From: Streptomyces sp. NK15101
Lineage (GTDB): Bacteria > Actinomycetota > Actinomycetes > Streptomycetales > Streptomycetaceae
Assembly (NCBI RefSeq): GCF_020400725.1
Contig: NZ_JAINVG010000002.1
Coordinates: 145,748 to 209,747 of the forward strand
Reading direction: 5' to 3'
Length of the DNA: 64,000 bases
Both the position numbers and the translations under genes were made by a program. Within the stretch, counting starts at the first letter, position 1. Every line of letters begins with the position of its first letter. Shown here piece after piece: positions 34,339 through 42,267 of this stretch. The notes beneath the pieces are model-generated. The model had not been told where the DNA came from, did no database searches, and saw only the letters and a list, made by a program, of their open reading frames with translations.

Positions 34339-34539
34339 GAGGTCCTGCCTTCCGGTGGCGCGTACCGCCCCTGCGGTCCGCTCTCGCCCATGGGTCGGAG
34401 CCCCCGGGCGCCGCTCGACATCCGTCATGGAGCGATTTCCGGTCATCTTGTTCCGGCCGACGCCGGGGCGCGGCTTGGCCGGGGCGCCGGGCGGGACCTA
34501 GCGTCGACCGACATCTACCGGTGGGCGGGGGGACGTGCG

Positions 34540-35871
34540 ATGACGGGTGCGCTGGACGTCGGGGCGGGGGCGCTGGGCGTCGGGGCGACGGCGGGGGCGC
34601 TGGAGCGGTACCGGCGAAGAGCGGGGCGGCTGATCGGCGCGGGCGGCGTGACGCTCGCCCTGACCGCCGGCCTCGGGGCCCTCGGGGTCCCCGGCCCGGT
34701 CCTCACGATCCTCGCGCTCGGGATCGTCGCGCTGGGCGCCGGGGCCGGCTCGCTGGTCCTCGCGCGGCGGATGCGGCGGGCCCTCGGCGCGGGCGTCTGG
34801 TCGGCGCACCCCGCCGTGGCGGTCGGTCACAGCCGGTACGCGACGAGCGTCGTGCTGCGCTCCCCGGACGGCGGCGAGGCGTGGCCGCTGACGGTGATCG
34901 CGACCCGGCAGCGCTACGAGCTGCTGCGGCCGGGCCCGGACGGCGTGCTGTGGTGGTGCGGCGACCCGCGCGCGGGCGGGGTCCTCGCCCCGCCCGGCGG
35001 CGGGGAGCTGATCTGGGCGAAGCGGCTGCGCGGCGGGCGCGTGCGCCGCCGGATCGTGGCGCACGCGGAGGCGGAGGGCCTGATGTGCCGGGCGGCCCCG
35101 AAGCAGCCGCAGGAGCCCGTGACCGTCACCGAGCACGTCATCGTGGACGGCCTTTCCGCACGCCTCGACGAGCCGCCCCGCACGGCCGGGCCGACGTACG
35201 CGGTGCTCGCCGCGCACGCCCTGCGCCAGGCCGGGCCCCAGGGCAAGGCGCTCCGCCCGGAGGCGGACGTGCGCGAGGTGCCCTGGTGGCGGGTGCGGAG
35301 CCTGCGGAGGATCGCCGGAGTGACCCGGGTGCTGGTCGCGCTCGCGTTCTGCGCGGCCGTCGGCGCGGCCGCGCTGACCGGACCGCCGGAGGGCGACGCC
35401 GTGAAGCTGTACGCCATCGGCGTCCTGGTCCTGGGCGCCCTCGCGCACTCCTGCTACCGGACGGTGGCCGTCGGCAGGCCCGCGGCGCGGCTGATGGCCC
35501 GGGCCGCGACCTCCTCCCCGCCCACCCCGCGCCGGTACGCCCTGCTGTACGACCCGCACGGCGGCGATCCGGTCCTGGTGCTGTTCCCGATGCACGGCGG
35601 CCCGTGCGCCCAGCCCGAGGGGCTGCTCCCGCTGGTTCCCCCCGGCCCGCCCAAGGAGCCGCGCCGGGGGCTGCCGGCCCTGCCCGTCGGCACCGCCTGG
35701 CTGCACGGCCGGCGGCACTTCACCGCCGACCGCCCCGTGTCGTTCGTCGTGCCCTGGATCGACGGGCGCCCGCTGTGGCCGGCGGGGCCGTACCGGGAGA
35801 CGGGCGGGCGGCCGGAGTTCACCGCGCTCCTGGACCGGCTCGCCCCGCCGCCGGCGGACCGGCCCCTCTGA
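34540..35871 (+). CDS. Hypothetical membrane protein, 443 aa
   Basis: A 443-residue protein with four predicted transmembrane helices in two pairs: about 34-48 and 52-70 (LILTILALGIVALGAGAGSLVL-type), then about 270-285 (VTRVLVALAFCAAVGAAAL) and 295-310 (AIGVLVLGALAHSCYR). Two beta-rich soluble domains separate and follow the pairs: LRSPDGGEAWPLTVIATRQRY, WWCGDPRAGGVLAPP, and in the second RYALLYDPHGGDPVLVLFP and VGTAWLHGRRHF. The two halves look alike, so it may be an internal duplication. The family is not known to me. It is followed at zero distance by the convergent MarR-type gene. Confidence 0.75.
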   Translation: MTGALDVGAGALGVGATAGALERYRRRAGRLIGAGGVTLALTAGLGALGVPGPVLTILALGIVALGAGAGSLVLARRMRRALGAGVWSAHPAVAVGHSRYATSVVLRSPDGGEAWPLTVIATRQRYELLRPGPDGVLWWCGDPRAGGVLAPPGGGELIWAKRLRGGRVRRRIVAHAEAEGLMCRAAPKQPQEPVTVTEHVIVDGLSARLDEPPRTAGPTYAVLAAHALRQAGPQGKALRPEADVREVPWWRVRSLRRIAGVTRVLVALAFCAAVGAAALTGPPEGDAVKLYAIGVLVLGALAHSCYRTVAVGRPAARLMARAATSSPPTPRRYALLYDPHGGDPVLVLFPMHGGPCAQPEGLLPLVPPGPPKEPRRGLPALPVGTAWLHGRRHFTADRPVSFVVPWIDGRPLWPAGPYRETGGRPEFTALLDRLAPPPADRPL

Positions 35872-36372
35872 TCAGACCTCCCGCGCCTTCTTGTGGGCGC
35901 GCCAGCGGTCCATGATCCCGGCCATCTCGCCGTGCAGGAAGGCGAAGAACTCGGCCGTCTCCGCGACGCGGCGGCCCGCCGCGCTGTCCGTCCCGAGGGT
36001 CGCGGCGCCCTCGTCGAGGACCTTCTCCCAGCGGGTGAGGGTCTGGTCGCGGCGGGTGAAGGTCTCGTACCAGAGCTCGTTGTGGAGGACGTACCGCTCG
36101 CGGCGGGTGCCGGGGTCGCGCTCGCGGCTGACCATGCTGACCTGGGAGAGGTAGCGGATCGCGCCGGAGACGGCCGCCGGGCTGATCCGCAGCTGTTCGG
36201 CCAGCTCGGCCGAGGTCATGGAGGCCGTCTCGGAGGCGAGGAGCGCCGCGAAGACGCGGCTCGCCATGCGCTGCATGCCGGCGGCGGTCATCTCGGCGGC
36301 GAAGCGCTCCACGAAGCGGGAGACCGCCTCTTCGCCGGCCCCGTCGGTCCTCGTCGTCATCTCGCTCTCCAT
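35872..36372 (-). CDS. MarR/GbsR-type transcription regulator
   Basis: A 166-residue winged-helix regulator. The HTH lies at about 50-75 (TSAELAEQLRISPAAVSGAIRYLSQVSMV) and is followed by the wing with RERDPGTRRERYVLHNELWYE. The C-terminal helices (FFAFLHGEMAGIMDRWRAHK) form the dimer. Such GbsR/MarR proteins in actinomycetes sit beside ABC exporters and repress them. Here the exporter genes start 62 bp away in the opposite direction, with a perfect palindrome between. The start may be the ATG at 36372 or the one at 36360. Confidence 0.87.
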   Translation of the reverse strand: MESEMTTRTDGAGEEAVSRFVERFAAEMTAAGMQRMASRVFAALLASETASMTSAELAEQLRISPAAVSGAIRYLSQVSMVSRERDPGTRRERYVLHNELWYETFTRRDQTLTRWEKVLDEGAATLGTDSAAGRRVAETAEFFAFLHGEMAGIMDRWRAHKKAREV

Positions 36373-36398
36373 CCTCTGACTTTATACGGTTCCTTAAC

Positions 36399-36414
36399 TT
36401 CACAAATTTGTGAA
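36399..36414. promoter_or_regulatory. Perfect 16-bp operator palindrome TTCACAAATTTGTGAA
   Basis: This perfect palindrome lies in the AT-rich gap between the MarR/GbsR gene and the ABC exporter genes, 20 bp before the ATPase start. Size and site fit an autoregulatory operator that also controls the exporter. Confidence 0.8.
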
Positions 36415-36434
36415 ACTACCGTACGTTCAGAAGC

Positions 36435-37334
36435 ATGACGAAGGCAATCAGCGTCATCGGACTCCACAAGTCCTTCGGGCGCACCCACGCCCTCGACGGC
36501 CTCGACCTCACCGTCGAGACCGGCGAGGTCCACGGCTTCCTCGGCCCCAACGGCGCCGGGAAGTCCACCACCATCCGGGCCCTCCTGGGCCTGCTGCGGC
36601 CCGACTCCGGCGCCGCCCGGCTCCTCGGCCGCGACCCCTGGCGCGACGCCGTCGAGCTGCACCGCCGGATCGCGTACGTCCCCGGGGACGTGACGCTCTG
36701 GCGCAACCTGTCCGGCGGCGAGGTCATCGACCTGTACGGGCGGCTGCGCGGGAACGGCGGCCTCGACAGGGCCCGGCGGGCCGAGCTGATCGAACGCTTC
36801 GAGCTCGACCCCACCAAGAAGGGCCGCACCTACTCCAAGGGCAACCGGCAGAAGGTCGCCCTGGTCGCCGCCTTCGCCGCCGACGTCGACCTGCTCGTCC
36901 TCGACGAGCCGACCAGCGGCCTCGACCCGCTGATGGAGGAGGTCTTCCAGAGCTGTGTCGAGGAGGCCCGCGACCAGGGCCGGACCGTCCTGCTGTCCAG
37001 CCACATCCTCAGCGAGGTCGAGGCGCTCTGCGACCGGGTCAGCATCGTCCGCAAGGGCCGGACCGTCGAGTCGGGCTCGCTCGCGGAGCTGCGGCACCTG
37101 ACCCGTACCAGCGTCACCGCCGAACTCGCCGGGCCGCCCGACGGCCTCGCCCGGCTGCCGGGCGTCCACGGCCTGGACGCGCAGGGCAGCCGGGTCAGGT
37201 TCCAGGTCGACACCGACAAGCTCGACGCCGTCCTCCGCTCCCTGACCGCTTCGGGCGTACGGAGCCTGACCTCCACCCCGCCCACCCTGGAAGAGCTCTT
37301 CCTCCGGCACTACACGGACGAGGTGGCGTCATGA
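36435..37334 (+). CDS. ABC exporter ATP-binding protein
   Basis: A 299-residue ABC ATPase of the drug-resistance exporter type. Walker A is GPNGAGKST at 37-45. The Q-loop region is [17 protein letters not shown] near 78. The signature is the variant [11 protein letters not shown] near 135, Walker B is [13 protein letters not shown], and the switch His lies in [15 protein letters not shown]. It starts 20 bp after the palindrome and overlaps the permease start by 4 nt, so it works with that permease. Confidence 0.93.
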   Translation: MTKAISVIGLHKSFGRTHALDGLDLTVETGEVHGFLGPNGAGKSTTIRALLGLLRPDSGAARLLGRDPWRDAVELHRRIAYVPGDVTLWRNLSGGEVIDLYGRLRGNGGLDRARRAELIERFELDPTKKGRTYSKGNRQKVALVAAFAADVDLLVLDEPTSGLDPLMEEVFQSCVEEARDQGRTVLLSSHILSEVEALCDRVSIVRKGRTVESGSLAELRHLTRTSVTAELAGPPDGLARLPGVHGLDAQGSRVRFQVDTDKLDAVLRSLTASGVRSLTSTPPTLEELFLRHYTDEVAS

Positions 37335-38896
37335 CCCTCGCCGGCACCGGCGCCCTCACGCGGCTCGCGCTCCGCCGCGACCGGCTGATGCTCCCCGTCT
37401 GGGCGCTCGTCACCGGCGGCATGGTCGCGAGCGGCGCCGGCTCCCTGGAGGGGCTGTACTCCACGGCCGCCGAGCGGGCCGAGCTCGCCGCCTCCATGAC
37501 CGCCAACAGCTCGATGCGCGCCCTGTACGGGCCGGTCTTCGACGACTCCCTCGGAGGGCTCGTCGCCTGGCGCTTCGGCACCTTCGGCGCGGTCCTCGCC
37601 GCCGTCGCGAGCCTGATCGTGGTGGTCCGGCACACCCGCGAGGAGGAGGAGACGGGCCGTCAGGAGATGCTGTCGGCGGGGGCCGTGGGCCGCCGGGCCC
37701 CGCTGACGGCGGCGCTCCTCGCCGCCCTCACCCTCAACACGGCCGTCGCCCTCGTCGTCACCGCCGGCCTCGCCGGACAGGGCGCGGCCGGGGCGCTCGC
37801 GCTGGGCCTCGCGATCGGCGGCACCGGCATGGTCTTCGCGACCACGGCCGCGCTCGCCGCCCAGTTCACGGAGAGCGCCCGGCTCGCCAAGGGCCTGTCG
37901 GCCGCCGTCCTGGGCCTGGCGTTCGCCCTGCGCGCGGCCGGCGACTCCGGCACGGCGGACGGTTCGTCGGTGCTGACCTGGGTCTCGCCGATCGGCTGGG
38001 CCGAACACGTCCGCGCCTTCGCCGGCGAACGCTGGTGGGTGCTGCTCCTGATCCTCGCCGCCGTGCTGGCGCAGACGGCGGCGGCGTACGCGCTGACCGC
38101 CCGCAGGGACGTCGGCGCGAGCTTCCTCGCGACCCGGCCGGGCCCGGCCGAGGGCCGGCTCGCGACGGCCGGGGCGCTCGCCTGGCGGCTCCAGCGCGGC
38201 ACGCTCCTCGGCTGGTCCCTCGGCTTCCTGCTCGGCGGGCTCGTCTTCGGCGGGATGGTCGAGGGCGCGGCCGACATCGTCGGCGACAACGAACGGGCCC
38301 GGGAGATCTTCGAGCGGATGGGCGGCCAGAGCGCGCTGACCGACGCCTTCCTCGCCACCATGGTCTCCCTCCTCGGGATGCTCGCCGCGCTGTACGCGGT
38401 CGGGGCCGTGCTGCGGCCGCACGGGGAGGAGACCTCGGGCCGGGCCGAACCGCTCCTCGCGGGCTCCCTCGGCCGGCTCCGCTGGGCCGCCGGGCACCTG
38501 GTGATCGCCTTCGGCGGTTCGGCCCTGATCATGGTCCTCGGCGGGCTCGGCCTGACCCTCGCGTACGGGCACGAGGCCGGCCCGGTCCTCGGCGCCGCGC
38601 TCGTCCAGCTGCCGGCCGTCTGGACGCTCGCCGGGCTCGCGGTCCTGCTCTGGGGCGCCGCTCCGAAGGCCGCGACCGCCGCGTGGGGCGTGGCCGGGCT
38701 CTGCCTGGCCCTCGGCTGGATCGGCCCCGCCCTCGACCTGCCGCGGGCCCTCCTGGACGCCTCCCCCTTCGGGCACCTGCCGAAGCTGCCGGGCCCGGAC
38801 ATGGCCTGGACGCCGGTCCTGGTCCTGACGGCCCTGGCGGCGGCCCTGACGGCGGCGGGCCTGGCGGGGCTGCGCCGCCGGGACGTGCTGACCTGA
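37331..38896 (+). CDS. ABC exporter permease, 521 aa
   Basis: A polytopic membrane protein with about 12 hydrophobic segments in two similar halves, as expected for the large ABC-2/tetronasin-type exporter permeases of actinomycetes. The first half opens with [22 protein letters not shown] and contains [18 protein letters not shown], and the second half contains the parallel [17 protein letters not shown]. This repeated motif shows the internal duplication. It is coupled to the ATPase by a 4-nt overlap. The likely substrates are hydrophobic drugs or antibiotics, inferred from the family. Confidence 0.9.
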   Translation: MTLAGTGALTRLALRRDRLMLPVWALVTGGMVASGAGSLEGLYSTAAERAELAASMTANSSMRALYGPVFDDSLGGLVAWRFGTFGAVLAAVASLIVVVRHTREEEETGRQEMLSAGAVGRRAPLTAALLAALTLNTAVALVVTAGLAGQGAAGALALGLAIGGTGMVFATTAALAAQFTESARLAKGLSAAVLGLAFALRAAGDSGTADGSSVLTWVSPIGWAEHVRAFAGERWWVLLLILAAVLAQTAAAYALTARRDVGASFLATRPGPAEGRLATAGALAWRLQRGTLLGWSLGFLLGGLVFGGMVEGAADIVGDNERAREIFERMGGQSALTDAFLATMVSLLGMLAALYAVGAVLRPHGEETSGRAEPLLAGSLGRLRWAAGHLVIAFGGSALIMVLGGLGLTLAYGHEAGPVLGAALVQLPAVWTLAGLAVLLWGAAPKAATAAWGVAGLCLALGWIGPALDLPRALLDASPFGHLPKLPGPDMAWTPVLVLTALAAALTAAGLAGLRRRDVLT

Positions 38897-38908
38897 CCGC
38901 CCGGGGGG

Positions 38909-40105
38909 TCACACCTCCACGAGCAGCTCCTCGAAGCCCCGGATGACGTACCCCGGCTTCCACACCGGTTCCGCCGCGAGCCTCAGCCCCGGCGCGCGCC
39001 TCAGCAACTCGCCGAACACGGCGGTCAGTTCGAGGCGGGCGAGCGGGGCGCCGAGGCAGTAGTGGATGCCGGCGCCGAAGGTGATGTGCGGGTTGTCGGC
39101 CCGTTCGAGGTCGAGGACGTCGGCGGTGGGGCCGAAGCGGGCGGGGTCGCGGTTGGCGGAGCCGAAGAGGAGGGCGACCTCGGAGCCGCGCGGAACGGTG
39201 ACGCCGCCGAGCTCGATGTCGTCGAGGACCCAGCGCTCGAACATCTGGAGCGGCGTGTCGTAGCGCAGGAGTTCCTCCACAGCTGTGGACAACTTTTCGG
39301 GATCCGGACGGACGCCCTCCCTGAGCAGCGTCCACCAGCCGTTGACCGTGGTGTTCACCGTGGCCTCGTGGCCCGCGTTGAGGAGCAGGACACAGGTGGA
39401 GATCATCTCCTGTTCCGTCAGCTCCTCCACCGCGATCAGGGACGAGATCAGATCGTCCCCCGGGCTCTTCCGCCGACGCGCGATCAACTCCCGCAGATAG
39501 TCCGAGAACTCCACCGAGGCCTCGACCGCCCGCCGGGCCGTCTCCTCCGAGGGGTTCAGCTCGAACATCCCGCAGATCGCCGCCGACCAGGGACGCAGCC
39601 GCCCCCGCTCCTCGTCCTCCGCCGGGATCCCGAGCATCTCGGCGATCACCGCGACCGGCAGCGGCTCGGCGACGGCGGACAGCAGATCGCCGCCGCCCGC
39701 CGCGACCAGGTCCCCGACCAGCCCCGCGGCGAGGCCCCGTACCGTCGGCGCCAGGTTCTCCACCGTCCTCGGCGTGAACGCCTTCGACACGAGCCGCCGG
39801 ATCCGGGTGTGGTCGGCCGCCTCCAGATCGAGCAGCCCGTGGTCGTTGAGCGTGTGGAACGGCTCGTGCGCGGCGTCCGGCGCCTCCCGCCCGAACTCCT
39901 CGTGCGTGAAGCGATGGGTGTACGTCCGGCCCAGGCGCCGGTCCCGGAGGAGGGCCGAGACGTCCTCGTAGTGCGGGATCAGCCACTGACGGGTGGGGGC
40001 GTGCCAGTGGGCGCGGCCGGCGGCGCGCAGCTCGGCGTAGGCGGGGTAGGGATCGGCGACGAACTCCGGGGACCAGGGGTCGTAAGCAGCGTCAACAGCG
40101 TCCAT
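38909..40105 (-). CDS. Cytochrome P450
   Basis: A 398-residue soluble bacterial P450 monooxygenase. Visible are the I-helix oxygen-activation motif LLLNAGHEATVNTT near 238-250, the K-helix ExxR (EELLRY), and the heme-binding loop FGAGIHYCLGAPLARLEL with the thiolate cysteine near 346. Acidic substitution patterns give no substrate. No ferredoxin is adjacent. It is convergent with the exporter permease by 12 bp and stands alone, so it may be a tailoring or xenobiotic enzyme. A DnaA-box-like site lies inside it. Confidence 0.93.
   Translation of the reverse strand: MDAVDAAYDPWSPEFVADPYPAYAELRAAGRAHWHAPTRQWLIPHYEDVSALLRDRRLGRTYTHRFTHEEFGREAPDAAHEPFHTLNDHGLLDLEAADHTRIRRLVSKAFTPRTVENLAPTVRGLAAGLVGDLVAAGGGDLLSAVAEPLPVAVIAEMLGIPAEDEERGRLRPWSAAICGMFELNPSEETARRAVEASVEFSDYLRELIARRRKSPGDDLISSLIAVEELTEQEMISTCVLLLNAGHEATVNTTVNGWWTLLREGVRPDPEKLSTAVEELLRYDTPLQMFERWVLDDIELGGVTVPRGSEVALLFGSANRDPARFGPTADVLDLERADNPHITFGAGIHYCLGAPLARLELTAVFGELLRRAPGLRLAAEPVWKPGYVIRGFEELLVEV
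39276..39292. promoter_or_regulatory. Palindrome and DnaA-box-like site within P450 gene
   Basis: TCCACAGCTGTGGA (39276-39289) is a perfect palindrome; with the following CAA the leftward strand gives TTGTCCACA (39292-39284), the Streptomyces DnaA consensus. It encodes ordinary protein (LSTAVEELL) and may be chance. Confidence 0.3.
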
Positions 40106-40152
40106 GCCCGGACGCTACTCCCCCGACCGGATCCCGCCCCCGTACCGGCGCC

Positions 40153-40812
40153 TCACCCGCCGACCCGCACCAGCCCCGCCTCGTACGCGAAGACCGCCGC
40201 CTGCGTGCGGTCGCGCAGGCCCAGCTTCACCAGGATCCGGCTGACGTGCGTCTTGATCGTCGACTCGGCCACCACGAGGTGGTCGGCGATCTCGGCGTTC
40301 GACAGGCCCTGCGCGATGAGGACGAGGACCTCCGTCTCCCGCTCGGTCAGCTCCCCGATCTGCGCCATCGCCGGCGGGCGCGGAGAGCCCGGCGCCTTCG
40401 CGAACTCGGTGATCAGCCGCTTGGTGACGGTCGGCGCGAGCAGCGCCTCGCCGGCCGCGACCACCCGGACGCCGTCCGCGAGCTGCCGGGCCGAGGCGTC
40501 CTTGAGGAGGAAGCCGGAGGCCCCGGCGCGCAGCGCCTGGTACACGTACTCGTCGAGGTCGAAGGTGGTCAGGACGAGCACCTTCGCGTCCGCGTCGGCG
40601 GCGACGATCTCCCGCGTGGCCTCGATGCCGTTCAGCTCGGGCATCCGGATGTCCATGAGGACCACGTCGGGGCGGAGGGCGGCGACCTGTGCGATCGCCT
40701 CCCGGCCGTTGACCGCCTCGCCGACGACCTCGATGTCCGGCATCGCGCCGAGCAGCACCGAGAAGCCCTCGCGGACCATCATCTGGTCGTCGACGATCAG
40801 TACGCGGATCAC
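40153..40812 (-). CDS. NarL/LuxR-type response regulator
   Basis: A 219-residue response regulator. The receiver has VLIVDDQMM at the N-terminus, the phosphoacceptor Asp in VVLMDIRMPELNG near 54, and the conserved Lys in SGFLLKDAS near 105. The C-terminal LuxR HTH is LTERETEVLVLIAQGLSNAEIADHL followed by STIKTHVSRILVKLGLRDR, with its residues near 155-205. Its start overlaps the histidine kinase stop by 4 nt, so the pair is translated together. Targets are unknown. Confidence 0.94.
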   Translation of the reverse strand: MIRVLIVDDQMMVREGFSVLLGAMPDIEVVGEAVNGREAIAQVAALRPDVVLMDIRMPELNGIEATREIVAADADAKVLVLTTFDLDEYVYQALRAGASGFLLKDASARQLADGVRVVAAGEALLAPTVTKRLITEFAKAPGSPRPPAMAQIGELTERETEVLVLIAQGLSNAEIADHLVVAESTIKTHVSRILVKLGLRDRTQAAVFAYEAGLVRVGG

Positions 40813-42182
40813 GGCTGCGGCTCCTCACGGGTCTCTTCGCGGCTCACGGGGACGAAGGCCGTCACCTCGTAGCCGCCGTCGTCGGTGGCCTCGGCCGTCA
40901 TCTCCCCGCCCAGCATCGTCACACGCTCCCGCATGCCGGTGATGCCGTGCCCGGCGCCCATCGAAGGGGACGGGCGCAGCCCTCCGTCAGGAGTGGTGGC
41001 CGGGTGGCGGGTGGGCTTCACCGGACCTCGGACCGGTCCGTTGGCGATGCGCAGACCGAGACCGCCCAGGACGTAGCTGACCTCGACCTTCGCAGCCGCG
41101 CCCGGCGCGTGCCGCAGCACGTTCGACAGGGCCTCCTGGACGATCCGGTACGCGGAGAGCTCCACGCCCTGCGGCAGCTCGCGCACCGCGCCGGTCACCG
41201 TCTTCGTCACGTCGAGCCCGGCCTCGCGGACGTTGCCGACGAGCGCGTCCAGGTCGGCGAGGGTCGGCTGCGGCGCGTCGGGCGCCTCGTAGTCCTCGGC
41301 CCGGACGACCCCGAGGATGCGGCGCAGCTCGGTGAGCGCGGCGACGGCGTTCTCCCGGATGGTGAGGAAGGCCTGCTCCAGCTCCGGCGGCGGGTTCTCC
41401 ACCCTGTAGGGCGCGGCCTCCGCCTGGATGGCGACCACCGACATGTGATGGGCGACGACGTCGTGCAGCTCACGGGCGATGGTCGTCCGCTCCTCCAGGA
41501 GGGTCCGCTTGGAACGCTCGACGGCGGTGACGGTCTCCTGGGCGGTGACGTCGCGGCGCGCCTGACGGCGGACCTGGACGACGGTGACGGCGAGCAGGGC
41601 GAGGGCCGAGACGAACAGCAGGGGCATCGAGTCGGAGCCGCGGCCCACCCCGAGGAACATCTCGGCGAACAGGGCGTAGCCCGCCGTCCCGGCCCACATC
41701 CACCCCGCCGTACGGGGCCCGGTGCGGGCGGCCACGACGGTGAGGACCACCAGATGGGCGGCGAAGGCGTTGTCCGTCCAGGGCCAGCCGCTCCAGTAGC
41801 CGCCCAGGAACGCCAGGAAGGGCGTCGAGGCGAGGGACGCCCAGAAGGCGAAGACCGGCCTGATCAGCGTGGCCAGCACGATCGCGGGCGACACCCAGGC
41901 GAAGACGAACGCCGCGGGTCCGAAGCCGTCGTCGACGCGGTCGTACCCGATCAGGAAGACGACGAAGGCGCAGAAGGCGACCACCGCGTGCGGGAACAGG
42001 CCGGCGTAGACGCGTATCCGCTTCGGCAGCCGGCGCGCGGGCCCGCTGTCCACGTCCATGCGCGGCAGCGGCCGGTAGGCGAAGGCGTCGTGGAAGAGTT
42101 CCTGGCGCAGCCCGCCGAGCGCCACCTGCACCAGGCGGAACTCGGGGCTGCGGCTCGTCTCGGGGGACTGTGTCTGGGTCAC
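40809..42182 (-). CDS. NarL-family sensor histidine kinase
   Basis: A 457-residue membrane histidine kinase. Residues about 52-205 contain four to five transmembrane helices (VAFCAFVVFLIGYDRVD, WVSPAIVLATLIRPVF, LLFVSALALLAVTVVQV) with only short loops, so it senses in the membrane. The HisKA_3 phosphoacceptor helix is IARELHDVVAHHMSVVAIQ near 236-255, and the HATPase domain has AYRIVQEALSNVLRHAPG (N-box) and GHGITGMRERVTMLGG. It pairs with the overlapping response regulator gene. A hairpin separates it from the upstream FG-GAP gene. Confidence 0.93.
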   Translation of the reverse strand: MTQTQSPETSRSPEFRLVQVALGGLRQELFHDAFAYRPLPRMDVDSGPARRLPKRIRVYAGLFPHAVVAFCAFVVFLIGYDRVDDGFGPAAFVFAWVSPAIVLATLIRPVFAFWASLASTPFLAFLGGYWSGWPWTDNAFAAHLVVLTVVAARTGPRTAGWMWAGTAGYALFAEMFLGVGRGSDSMPLLFVSALALLAVTVVQVRRQARRDVTAQETVTAVERSKRTLLEERTTIARELHDVVAHHMSVVAIQAEAAPYRVENPPPELEQAFLTIRENAVAALTELRRILGVVRAEDYEAPDAPQPTLADLDALVGNVREAGLDVTKTVTGAVRELPQGVELSAYRIVQEALSNVLRHAPGAAAKVEVSYVLGGLGLRIANGPVRGPVKPTRHPATTPDGGLRPSPSMGAGHGITGMRERVTMLGGEMTAEATDDGGYEVTAFVPVSREETREEPQP

Positions 42183-42202
42183 ACCGAAACGGTACGGGCG
42201 GC

Positions 42203-42248
42203 GGGGGACCCGGTCGTCCCGCTGGATGCGGATCCTTCCGGGTCCCCC
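42203..42248 (-). terminator. 11-bp stem hairpin after FG-GAP gene
   Basis: GGGGGACCCGG (42203-42213) and CCGGGTCCCCC (42238-42248) are exact inverses with a 24-nt loop. The hairpin begins 19 nt after the FG-GAP gene stop and should end that transcript before the histidine kinase gene. Confidence 0.7.
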
Positions 42249-42267
42249 TTGAGGACTAGGGCGGGCC

